Assembly: GCF_900544955.1 (NCBI RefSeq)
Contig: NZ_UQXD01000039.1
Location: 1-22,178 of the forward strand
DNA: 22,178 nucleotides
Direction: 5' to 3'
Origin: an uncultured Oscillibacter sp.
GTDB taxonomy: Bacteria > Bacillota > Clostridia > Oscillospirales > Oscillospiraceae
Every line of letters starts with the position of its first letter. Position 1 is the first letter of the stretch. The notes beneath the pieces were generated by a model. That model was not told the origin of the DNA. It saw only the letters and a program-made list of their open reading frames with translations, and did not search any database. Made by a program: the position numbers and the translations under genes. Below are positions 13,860-20,640 of the stretch, one piece after another.

Positions 13860-15000
13860 AAAATTTAGAGGAGGAACTCAACAATGAGCACACTGTATCT
13901 GCCCGCATGGAGCATCGGCCCCGACTGCTACAACGAAGTCTACGACATCGTCCGTCCCTACGGCAAGAAGGTAGCGGTGATCGGCGGCAAAACCGCCATG
14001 TCCATCGCCGTGCCGGAGCTGAAGAAGGTGCTGGACGGCACCGACCTGGAACTGAGCGAGCCCATCTGGTTCGGCGGCGAGGCCTCCTATGAGAACGCCG
14101 CCATGCTGGAGGCCATGCCCGAGGTGAAGGACGCCGACATCATCTTCGGCATCGGCGGCGGCCGCGCCATGGACACCGCCAAGTGCGCCGCCGGCCACCT
14201 GAACAAGCCCATCTTCGCCTTCCCCACCCTGGCCTCCAACTGCGCCGCGTGCACCACGCTGTGCGTCATGTACTATCCCGACGGCGCCATGCGGGACCTC
14301 TACTACCCCAAGCGCTGCGCGGTACATACCTTCATGAACAGCACCATCATCGCCAACTCCCCCTCCGAGTACGTCTGGGCGGGCATCGGCGATTCCCTGG
14401 CCAAGGAGTTCGAGTCCGAGTTCGCCGCCCGCAACGACCTGGCCAGCTTCAAGATCCAGCACGCCCCCCTCATGGGCACCGCCATCGCCCGCTGCTGCAC
14501 CCCCGCCTTCCTCACCTTCGGCGAGAAGGCCATGGAGCAGATCCGCAACCACCAGGACGGCTATGAGCTCCAGCAGGTCACCCTGGCCATCGTCATCACC
14601 GCCGGCATGGTCTCCAATCTCACCGTGGAGACCACCAACGAGGACTACTTCTACAACGACTCCCTGGCCCACTGCTTCTACTACGGCTGCACCGTCTGCC
14701 CCGGCGCCCACAAGCACCTCCACGGCGAGGTGGTCTCCCTGGGCATCCTGGTCCTGCTGACCCTGGACGGCCAGTTCGAGCGCCGCAACAGCCTCTTCCC
14801 CTTCTACCACGCCCTGGGCCTGCCCATGACCATGGCCGACGTGGAGCTCACCGAGGCCGACATGCCCACTCTCCTGGCCAAGTGCGTCACCATGTCCAAC
14901 TGGAACTACACCCCCTACCCCATCACCGAGGACCAGTTCGCCCAGGCCATCCGCGACACCGACCAGGCCGCCAAGGACTGGCTCGCCGCCAACAAGTAAG
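13860..15000 (+). repeat. Exact 1,141-bp direct repeat, copy 2
   Basis: Second copy of 11556-12696, carrying the ribosome site and whole coding sequence of the GldA-like gene. The left junction lies 24 bases before the start codon and the right junction one base after the stop. No inverted termini, target-site duplication or transposase are seen. Confidence 0.95.
13884..14999 (+). CDS. GldA-like metal-dependent alcohol dehydrogenase, copy 2
   Basis: Encodes the same 371 residues as the gene at 11580, with D170, H263, H280 and GIGGGRAMDTAK intact. The difference is control: this copy has its own promoter and a GntR-type operator that is a sister of the one before the LctD-type operon, and its own terminator ten bases after the stop. 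It is therefore likely induced together with 2-hydroxyacid oxidation, whereas copy 1 reads from the cupin side. The two copies would let the cell make the same enzyme under two signals. Perfect identity at silent positions implies recent duplication or ongoing gene conversion. Substrate unknown, as for copy 1. Confidence 0.9.
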   Translation: MSTLYLPAWSIGPDCYNEVYDIVRPYGKKVAVIGGKTAMSIAVPELKKVLDGTDLELSEPIWFGGEASYENAAMLEAMPEVKDADIIFGIGGGRAMDTAKCAAGHLNKPIFAFPTLASNCAACTTLCVMYYPDGAMRDLYYPKRCAVHTFMNSTIIANSPSEYVWAGIGDSLAKEFESEFAARNDLASFKIQHAPLMGTAIARCCTPAFLTFGEKAMEQIRNHQDGYELQQVTLAIVITAGMVSNLTVETTNEDYFYNDSLAHCFYYGCTVCPGAHKHLHGEVVSLGILVLLTLDGQFERRNSLFPFYHALGLPMTMADVELTEADMPTLLAKCVTMSNWNYTPYPITEDQFAQAIRDTDQAAKDWLAANK

Positions 15001-15009
15001 GTTTTTTCC

Positions 15010-15046
15010 AAGGGTCCGCGCCATTTTTGGGCGCGGACCCTTTTTT
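15010..15046 (+). terminator. Rho-independent terminator after GldA-like copy 2
   Basis: Thirteen-base perfect stem (15010-15022 with 15030-15042), seven-base loop, then a T-run to 15046. It separates copy 2 from the next promoter. The A/T-rich stretch after it (15047-15131) holds three GAAATT words (15061, 15073, 15083) and no gene. Confidence 0.93.
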
Positions 15047-15131
15047 GTAATTTTTTTCACGAAATTTCCCGTGAAATTCTCCGAAATTTGTGTAATCCGG
15101 TTTTTCCGCACTTGTTTTTTTGCTTTCCGTG

Positions 15132-15148
15132 TGCGTAATCGTCTTTCC
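15132..15148 (+). promoter_or_regulatory. Upstream conserved block of cassette 2
   Basis: TGCGTAATCGTCTTTCC, exact copy of the block at 13678, 85 bases before the -35, again followed by AACTTTTT at +30. Conserved spacing inside otherwise diverged DNA suggests a binding site or a shared origin of the two promoters. Confidence 0.5.
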
Positions 15149-15216
15149 CAGCCTCTTATTGAACTTTTTAGCGGGATAACGGCCTGTTTTTCCGTCCAAT
15201 GGGCCAAAATTTTTAC

Positions 15217-15245
15217 TGGACAAAGACCGCCGCATGCGGTATAGT
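15217..15245 (+). promoter_or_regulatory. Promoter of the LctD-type/Acd/Etf/GntR operon
   Basis: -35 TGGACA (15217-15222), 17-base spacer, -10 TATAGT (15240-15245). The spacer contains the short palindrome CCGCATGCGG. Sister of the promoter at 13764-13792. Confidence 0.87.
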
Positions 15246-15255
15246 ATGCCTTGGA

Positions 15256-15277
15256 AATTGGTGGGACCAATTGTCCC
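15256..15277 (+). promoter_or_regulatory. Perfect GntR (PdhR/LldR-type) operator with overlapping second dyad
   Basis: AATTGGT-GGG-ACCAATT (15256-15272) is a perfect seven-base-arm palindrome of the FadR-subfamily type. A second dyad GGGAC-CAATT-GTCCC (15263-15277) overlaps it. Compared with the sister site, one base pair of this second dyad has changed on both sides, keeping the symmetry. The site lies right after the predicted transcription start; the likely ligand is the GntR protein encoded at 19791. Confidence 0.82.
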
Positions 15278-15310
15278 GCTTACTGAAACACTGAACAGGA
15301 GGCTGCAATC

Positions 15311-16729
15311 ATGAACTATCAGACCCTCACCCCCGAGCTGGTCGCCCAGCTGTCCGAAATCGCGCCGGGCCGCGTCTTCACCGGCAGCGATATCAACGAG
15401 GACTACTCCCACGACGAGATGCCCATCTACGGCAAGGCCGTGCCCGAAGCCGTGGTGGAGGCCAACTCCACCGAGGAGATCGCCGCGGTGATGAAGCTGT
15501 GCAACGAAAACCGCATCCCCGTCACCCCCCGGGGCGCCGGCACCGGCCTGGTGGGCGGCGCGGTGGCCATCCAGGGCGGCGTGCTGCTGGTGACCACCCG
15601 GATGAACAAGATCCTCTCCTACGACATGGAGAACTTCACCGTCACCGTGCAGCCCGGCGTGCTGCTGAACTCCCTGGCGGAGGACGCCTCCTCCAAGGGC
15701 CTCCTGTATCCCCCCGATCCCGGCGAGAAGTTCGCCACCCTGGGCGGCAACGTCTCCACCAACGCCGGCGGCATGCGGGCGGTGAAGTACGGCTGCACCC
15801 GGGATTACGTGAAGGCCATGACCGTGGTTCTGCCCACCGGCGAGGTGGTCAAGCTGGGCAGCTCCGTGTCCAAGACCAGCTCCGGCTACAGCCTGCTGAA
15901 CCTGATGATCGGCTCCGAGGGCACCCTGGGCATCATCACCGAGCTGACCCTCAAGCTCATTCCCCAGCCCAAGGAGACCATCAGCCTCATCATCCCCTAC
16001 CCCGACATGGAGTCCTGCATCGCCACGGTGCCCTCCTTCTTCATGCACCACCTGAATCCCCAGGCCCTGGAGTTCATGGGCAAGGACATCGTCATTTCCT
16101 CCGAGGCCTATGTGGGCAAGCAGGTCTTCCCCCGGAAGATCGACGGCGTGGAGGCCGAGGCCTACCTGCTGGTGACCTTTGACGGCCAGTCCATGGATGA
16201 GCTGGACGCCGTGATCGAAAAGGCCTCCGAGGTGGTGCTGGAGGCCGGCGCCATCGACGTGCTGGTGGCGGACACCCCCGCCCTGAAGCGGGACGCCTGG
16301 GCCGCCCGCAGCAGCTTCCTGGAGGCCATCATGGCCGACACCAAGCTCCTGGACGAGTGCGACGTGGTGGTTCCCGTCACCCAGATCGCCAACTTCCTGG
16401 GCTATGTGGAGTCCCTGGAGGCCACTGTGGGCCTGAAGGTCCGCAGCTTCGGCCACGCCGGCGACGGCAACCTGCACATCTACTGCTGCAGCAACGACCT
16501 GGAGGAGGACGCCTTCAAGGCCCTGGCGGAGAAGTTCATGGAGGCCGTGTACATCAAGGCCACCGAGCTGGGCGGCCAGGTCTCCGGCGAGCACGGCATC
16601 GGCCACGGCAAGGTTCCCTTCCTGGCGGAGTCCGTGGGCGAGGTGAACATGCGCCTGATGGAGAACATCAAGAAGGTGTTCGACCCCAATTTGATTCTCA
16701 ACCCCGGCAAGGTCTGCTACAAGTTGTAA
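15311..16729 (+). CDS. FAD-binding 2-hydroxyacid (probable D-lactate) dehydrogenase, GlcD/LctD type
   Basis: A 472-residue flavoprotein of the VAO/PCMH family. The FAD pyrophosphate loop is PRGAGTGL (73-80), with YPPDPGEKFATLGGNVSTNAGG (133-154) and SEGTLGIITE typical of GlcD. In the C-terminal cap, GHAGDGNLH (381-389) and GEHGIGHGK (426-434) carry the metal/substrate histidines. Members oxidise D-lactate, glycolate or 2-hydroxyglutarate and pass electrons to quinone or, in anaerobes, to Etf; the etfBA genes in the same operon point to Etf. No iron-sulfur domain is fused. The AACAGGAGG ribosome site is strong. It is first in an operon behind a GntR operator. D-lactate is the best guess; no permease or racemase is in the window. 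Confidence 0.88.
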   Translation: MNYQTLTPELVAQLSEIAPGRVFTGSDINEDYSHDEMPIYGKAVPEAVVEANSTEEIAAVMKLCNENRIPVTPRGAGTGLVGGAVAIQGGVLLVTTRMNKILSYDMENFTVTVQPGVLLNSLAEDASSKGLLYPPDPGEKFATLGGNVSTNAGGMRAVKYGCTRDYVKAMTVVLPTGEVVKLGSSVSKTSSGYSLLNLMIGSEGTLGIITELTLKLIPQPKETISLIIPYPDMESCIATVPSFFMHHLNPQALEFMGKDIVISSEAYVGKQVFPRKIDGVEAEAYLLVTFDGQSMDELDAVIEKASEVVLEAGAIDVLVADTPALKRDAWAARSSFLEAIMADTKLLDECDVVVPVTQIANFLGYVESLEATVGLKVRSFGHAGDGNLHIYCCSNDLEEDAFKALAEKFMEAVYIKATELGGQVSGEHGIGHGKVPFLAESVGEVNMRLMENIKKVFDPNLILNPGKVCYKL

Positions 16730-16778
16730 GCCCAAGGGCGATTCGATACGTGACATATTTAGAAAGGCGGAAAAAAAC

Positions 16779-17918
16779 ATGGCTTATTTGATCAATCCCG
16801 AGGACCAGGACCTGCTGGACAGCGTCCGCGAATTCTGCGACAAGGAAATCAAGGAACAGTGCAAGGAGTACGACGTCTCCGGCGAATGGCCCGCCGAGAT
16901 TTATGCCAAGGTGGCGGAGCTGGGCTATAACGGCCTGGAGGTCCCCGAGGAATACGGCGGCCTGGGCCTGGAGCGGATCACCGTGGCGGCCATCATGGAG
17001 GAGTTCGCCAAGGCGGATGCCGGCGTCGTCACCACCATCACCGCCAGCAACCTGGCGCTGAAGGCCGTCCTCATCGGCGGCAGCGAGGAGCAGAAGCAGC
17101 ACTGCTGCGACCTTCTGATGGAGGGCAACCACGGCGCCTTCTGCCTCACCGAGCCCATGGCCGGCTCCGACGCGGGCAACTCCAAGACCACCGCCGTCCG
17201 GGACGGCGACGAGTACATCCTCAACGGCCGCAAGTGCTTCATCACCAACGGCGGCGTGGCCTCCTTCTACGTGGTGACCGCCATGACCGACAAGTCCCAG
17301 GGCGTGAAGGGCATGTCCGCCTTCGTGGTGGACGCCGGCACCCCGGGCCTGTCCACCGGCAACCACGAGAACAAGATGGGCATCCGCACCTCCAACACCT
17401 GCGACGTGGTCATGGAGGACTGCCGCGTGCCCGCCTCCGCCATGATGGGCGCCGAGGGCGACGGCTACAAGATCGCCATGAAGACCCTGGATATGTCCCG
17501 CACCTGGGTGGGCTGCGGCGCCGTGGGCATCGCCCAGCGGGCCATTGACGAGGCTGTGGCCTACGGCAAACAGCGCATTACCTTCGGCAAGCCCATCCTG
17601 AAGAACCAGGCTCTGCAGTTCAAGGTGGCCGACATGGAGATCCGGGTGGAGACCGCCCGCCAGATGGTGGCCCACGCCCTGAAGCTGATGGACGCCGGCC
17701 TGCCCTACAGCCGGGAGTCCGCCATCGCCAAGTGCTATGCCGGCGACGTGGCCGTGCAGAACGCCCTGGAGGCCATCCAGATTCTGGGCGGCTACGGCTA
17801 CAGCCGGGAGTACCCCGTGGAGAAGCTGCTCCGCGACGCAAAGATTTTCCAGATTTACGAGGGCACCAACGAGATTCAGCGCATGGTCATCGGCAAGAGC
17901 GTCATCGGCAAGTTTTGA
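16779..17918 (+). CDS. Acyl-CoA dehydrogenase (short-chain, Bcd-like)
   Basis: A 379-residue flavoprotein of the acyl-CoA dehydrogenase family, full length. FCLTEPMAGSDAGNS and CFITNGGVASFYVV near 118-165 are the flavin/substrate signatures. The C-terminal IYEGTNEIQRMVIGK contains the catalytic base Glu361. GGYGYSREYPVEKLLRDAK is also classic. It transfers electrons between acyl-CoA and Etf; in butyrate-producing anaerobes the relatives run as crotonyl-CoA or acryloyl-CoA reductases with bifurcating Etf. Chain length is not readable. It lies between the LctD-type gene and etfB, so the one Etf could serve both dehydrogenases. A GGCGGAAA site precedes the start; a strong intercistronic hairpin follows. 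Confidence 0.93.
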   Translation: MAYLINPEDQDLLDSVREFCDKEIKEQCKEYDVSGEWPAEIYAKVAELGYNGLEVPEEYGGLGLERITVAAIMEEFAKADAGVVTTITASNLALKAVLIGGSEEQKQHCCDLLMEGNHGAFCLTEPMAGSDAGNSKTTAVRDGDEYILNGRKCFITNGGVASFYVVTAMTDKSQGVKGMSAFVVDAGTPGLSTGNHENKMGIRTSNTCDVVMEDCRVPASAMMGAEGDGYKIAMKTLDMSRTWVGCGAVGIAQRAIDEAVAYGKQRITFGKPILKNQALQFKVADMEIRVETARQMVAHALKLMDAGLPYSRESAIAKCYAGDVAVQNALEAIQILGGYGYSREYPVEKLLRDAKIFQIYEGTNEIQRMVIGKSVIGKF

Positions 17919-17924
17919 TTTTCC

Positions 17925-17959
17925 CCCGCGGCGCCCGGCCCGGGGCCGGCCGCCGCGGG
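17925..17959 (+). other. Strong intercistronic stem-loop between acyl-CoA dehydrogenase and etfB
   Basis: Outer nine-base stem (17925-17933 with 17951-17959), inner six-base stem (17935-17940 with 17944-17949) and a three-base loop, almost all G/C, with no T-run. It is not a standard terminator. It could act as a 3' stability element that sets different levels of the upstream dehydrogenases and the downstream Etf. Confidence 0.6.
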
Positions 17960-17990
17960 CAACCCATTGTGAAAGAGGAGTATACGTGAC

Positions 17991-18776
17991 ATGGAACTTT
18001 TAGTCTGTATCAAGCAAGTGCCGGACGACTCTGTGAACGTCACCCTGGGCGCCGACGGCGCCCCCAAGCTGGATGACATCGCGCCCGTCGTCAATGCGTT
18101 TGACACCTATGCCCTGGAGATGGCCGCCCGCTTCAAAGAGGCCCACGGCGGCTCCGTCACCGTGCTGACCATCGGCGGGGAGGAGACCGTTCCCGCCCTG
18201 CGCAGCTGCCTGTCCGTGGGCGCGGACCACGCCTGCAAGCTGGACGATGCCTCCGTCTGCGACACCCAGGGCACCGGCTATCTGCTGGCCCAGGCCTCCA
18301 AAAAGGCCGGGGAGCAGCCCTTTGACGTGATTTTCTGCGGCTCCGAATCCACCGACGCCTCCTCCGGCCAGGTGGGCGCCCAGCTGGCCGAGACCCTGGG
18401 CCTGCCGGTCATCACCAACGTCCTGGCCCTGGAGCCGAAGGACGGCGGCATTTCCGCCAAGCAGGAGACCGAGGAGGGCTACCGCATCGTGGAGGCCGCC
18501 TGCCCCTGCGTGGTCACCATTGTGAAGCCGGACTACGAGCCCCGCTATCCCTCCATCAAGAGCAAGATGGCCGCCCGGAAGATGCCCATCGCCACCCTGT
18601 CCCTCTCCGACGTAGAGGCCGACGCCGCCAAGTTCGGTCCGGAGGCCGCCAAGGTCCGCCGCACCGCCATCTCCGCGCCTCCCCAGCGTCAAAGCGGCGT
18701 GAAGATTCAGGAGAAGGAAGCCGCTGAAGCCGTTCGCCGCGCCATGGAGATGATGGCCGGTCAGAAGCTGATCTGA
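17991..18776 (+). CDS. etfB: Electron transfer flavoprotein beta subunit
   Basis: A 261-residue EtfB. MELLVCIKQVPDD at the start, NAFDTYALE near residue 36, VLTIGGEE, the adenine-nucleotide loop region CGSESTDASSGQVGAQLAE and the recognition-loop area KPDYEPRYPSIKSKMAARK are family hallmarks. With EtfA it forms the FAD-containing dimer that takes electrons from the LctD-type and acyl-CoA dehydrogenases. In Firmicute anaerobes such pairs often carry a second FAD in EtfB and bifurcate or confurcate electrons between NADH and ferredoxin; I cannot settle that by eye. A GAGGAG site precedes the start. The stop lies 11 bases from etfA. Confidence 0.95.
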   Translation: MELLVCIKQVPDDSVNVTLGADGAPKLDDIAPVVNAFDTYALEMAARFKEAHGGSVTVLTIGGEETVPALRSCLSVGADHACKLDDASVCDTQGTGYLLAQASKKAGEQPFDVIFCGSESTDASSGQVGAQLAETLGLPVITNVLALEPKDGGISAKQETEEGYRIVEAACPCVVTIVKPDYEPRYPSIKSKMAARKMPIATLSLSDVEADAAKFGPEAAKVRRTAISAPPQRQSGVKIQEKEAAEAVRRAMEMMAGQKLI

Positions 18777-18787
18777 GGGGGGAACTG

Positions 18788-19744
18788 ATGATGGAAAAGC
18801 AGTCTATTTTGGTTTATCTGGAGACCGCCGGCACCCAGGTGGTGAAGGTCTCCCTGGAGGCGCTGAACGCCGCCCGCAAGCTCTCCGCTCAGAACGGCCG
18901 GCCTGTGGCCGCCGTGCTCATCGGCGACGCCTCCGCGGCGGACACCGCCGCCTCCTACGGCGCCTCCCAGGTGCTGACCGTGGCGGCCGGGGAGTACCAG
19001 GCCGACCGCTACACCGACATTCTCACCGCTCTGTGTGAGCGCTACGACGTCTCCTGCCTGCTGCTGGGGTCCACCCGGGACGGCAAGGAGCTGGCGGCCC
19101 GGGTGGCCGCCCGGCTGGGCGCCGGCTGCGTCTCCGACGCCATGTCCCTCACCGAAGAGGGCGCCTGGGTGCGCTCCATCTACGGCGGCTCCCTCCAGGA
19201 GACCGTCTCCGCCGGGGAGAAGGCCGTGGTGACGGTCCGCTCCGGCACCTTCGGCAAGCCCGAGCAGGACGGCCCCGCCGCCGCTGCCGTCACCGAGGAG
19301 ACCGTGGAGGACACGGCGCTCCGGGCCGTCATCAAGGAGGCCGTCCAGGAGCTCAGTGAGAGCGTGAACCTGGAGGACGCCGAGGTGATCGTGGCCGGCG
19401 GCCGCGGCATGGGCAGCGCCGAGAACTTCCAGATGGTCCGCCAGCTGGCGGAGCTGCTGGGCGGCGTGGTGGGCGCCAGCCGTCCCGCTATTGAGGACGG
19501 CTGGGTGCCCCGGAACCACCAGGTGGGCCAGTCCGGCAAGATCGTGGCGCCCAAGCTGTATATCGCCTGCGGCATCTCCGGTGCCATGCAGCACGTGTCC
19601 GGCATGTCCGGCTCCGGCTACATCGTGGCCATCAACAAGGATGAGGACGCCCCCATTTTCGACGTGGCGGACGTGGGCATCGTGGGCAACGTCACGGAGA
19701 TTCTGCCGCTGATGATTGAGGAGATCAAGGCCCGCAAAAGCTGA
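18788..19744 (+). CDS. etfA: Electron transfer flavoprotein alpha subunit
   Basis: A 318-residue EtfA. The N-terminal domain is Rossmann-like (ILVYLETAGTQ, LLLGSTRDGKELAARVAARL). The C-terminal FAD domain has VAGGRGMGSAENF, VGASRPAIEDGW, HQVGQSGKIVAPKLYIACGISGAMQH and IVAINKDEDAPIFDVAD, all standard. There is no N-terminal ferredoxin domain, unlike the longer LctC-type alpha subunits known from lactate-Etf complexes. The start is one of two adjacent ATGs after GGGGGGAA; either could be used. It sits between etfB (11-base gap) and the GntR gene (46-base gap). Confidence 0.95.
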   Translation: MMEKQSILVYLETAGTQVVKVSLEALNAARKLSAQNGRPVAAVLIGDASAADTAASYGASQVLTVAAGEYQADRYTDILTALCERYDVSCLLLGSTRDGKELAARVAARLGAGCVSDAMSLTEEGAWVRSIYGGSLQETVSAGEKAVVTVRSGTFGKPEQDGPAAAAVTEETVEDTALRAVIKEAVQELSESVNLEDAEVIVAGGRGMGSAENFQMVRQLAELLGGVVGASRPAIEDGWVPRNHQVGQSGKIVAPKLYIACGISGAMQHVSGMSGSGYIVAINKDEDAPIFDVADVGIVGNVTEILPLMIEEIKARKS

Positions 19745-19790
19745 CAGGGTGGCGGGTCCATCCCGCCCGTCCATCTCCCATGGAGGAAGT

Positions 19791-20513
19791 ATGCAGGAAA
19801 ACAACAAAACCCTGGACTCCCAGCGGGCATACGTCCGTGTCATCGACTATATCAAGCAGGAAATCCGGCTGGGACACCTGCACATCGGCTCCCGCCTCCC
19901 GCCGGAGCGGACGCTGGCGGAGCAGTTGAACGTGGGGCGCAACTCCGTCCGGGAGGCGCTCCGCATCCTGGAAATTCTGGGCACCACCGTCAGCACCCAG
20001 GGCGCCGGGCACTTCATCGCGGGCAACTTTGAAAACTCTTTGGTGGAGACCATGTCCATCATGTTTCTCTTGAAGGAGCTGAGCTTTCAGGAGATCAGCC
20101 AACTGCGCTACGCCATCGAAAAGCACGCCTTTGCCCTGGCGGTGCAGGAGGCCGGCAGTCAGGACTGCGCGGAGCTCCAGGCCATCATCTCCCGGCTGGA
20201 CTCGGGCCTAAGCGAGGAGGAGAACGTCCTGCTGGACAAAAAGCTCCACTACACCATCGCCCGGGCCTCCGGCAACGCCCTGTTTGTGGAAATTCTCAAC
20301 GCCCTGTCCGACGTGATGGACCGCTTCATCGCGGACCTGCGCATGGACATCATGTCCGAGGAGCGGCGGCGGGAGAAGCTCTTTGCCGCCCACCGCCGGA
20401 TGGTGGAGTGTATCCTGGACAAGGACCTCCCCGGCGGCTACGCCGCCATCGACGAGCACTTTACCCTCATTGACCAGCGACTGGAGGTCCGCAGCCGGTC
20501 CGTCCAGTTGTGA
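19791..20513 (+). CDS. GntR-family regulator, FadR subfamily with FCD domain (LldR/PdhR-like)
   Basis: A 240-residue transcription factor. Residues about 10-75 form the winged helix: RLPPERTLAEQLNVGRNSVREALRILE, then a wing with STQGAGHFIA. Residues about 95-225 are an FCD ligand domain with the metal-binding pattern D..H (LDKKLHYTIA), H (AAHRRMVEC) and H (DEHFTLID), as in lactate-, pyruvate- and gluconate-sensing members. The start ATG at 19791 follows TGGAGG; upstream codons in frame belong to the etfA end. It is last in the LctD-type-Acd-EtfBA operon. The two AATTGGTnnnACCAATT-type sites at 13803 and 15256 match the operator class of this subfamily, so self-regulation plus control of GldA-like copy 2 is likely. 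The effector is presumably a hydroxy- or keto-acid. Confidence 0.92.
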   Translation: MQENNKTLDSQRAYVRVIDYIKQEIRLGHLHIGSRLPPERTLAEQLNVGRNSVREALRILEILGTTVSTQGAGHFIAGNFENSLVETMSIMFLLKELSFQEISQLRYAIEKHAFALAVQEAGSQDCAELQAIISRLDSGLSEEENVLLDKKLHYTIARASGNALFVEILNALSDVMDRFIADLRMDIMSEERRREKLFAAHRRMVECILDKDLPGGYAAIDEHFTLIDQRLEVRSRSVQL

Positions 20514-20546
20514 GGTTCATACAACTCTCTCCCCCCTAGCAAAGCA

Positions 20547-20584
20547 AGCAGGCCGCGGATCTTGCCTTCCGCGGCCAGCCTGCT
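20547..20584 (+). other. Bulged hairpin before the terminator
   Basis: Arm 20547-20559 pairs with 20568-20584 except for a four-base bulge on the 3' side, with loop TCTTGCCT. It shares the core CCGCGGA with the terminator hairpin just downstream, so arms of the two could pair alternatively. No gene lies in 20514-20640. Confidence 0.5.
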
Positions 20585-20594
20585 CTCCCCTTGC

Positions 20595-20640
20595 AAAAGC
20601 ACCCCGCGGACATCTTTGGATGTCCGCGGGGTGCTTTTCT
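20595..20640. terminator. Bidirectional Rho-independent terminator between GntR and Fe-ADH genes
   Basis: Nineteen-base perfect arms (20595-20613 and 20620-20638), six-base loop, bounded by AAAA and TTTT. It serves the plus-strand GntR operon and the convergent dehydrogenase, whose stop codon lies two bases beyond the right arm. Confidence 0.95.

Noticed and set aside
11556..15000. Insertion sequence or composite transposon as origin of the repeat
   Set aside because: The repeat carries only the dehydrogenase gene; no transposase, inverted termini or target duplication.
13878..15011. 377-codon open frame antisense to GldA-like copy 2 (and 310 codons antisense to copy 1)
   Set aside because: Glycine/alanine/histidine/valine-rich shadow of a G/C-ending coding sequence; no ribosome site and no family resemblance.
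15061..15090. Three GAAATT words as iterons of a replication origin
   Set aside because: Too few and irregular, no replication gene nearby, more likely A/T-rich spacer sequence.
14915..16780. 621-codon minus-strand open frame over the LctD-type gene
   Set aside because: Antisense to a strong gene, spans a terminator and promoter, composition typical of a shadow frame.
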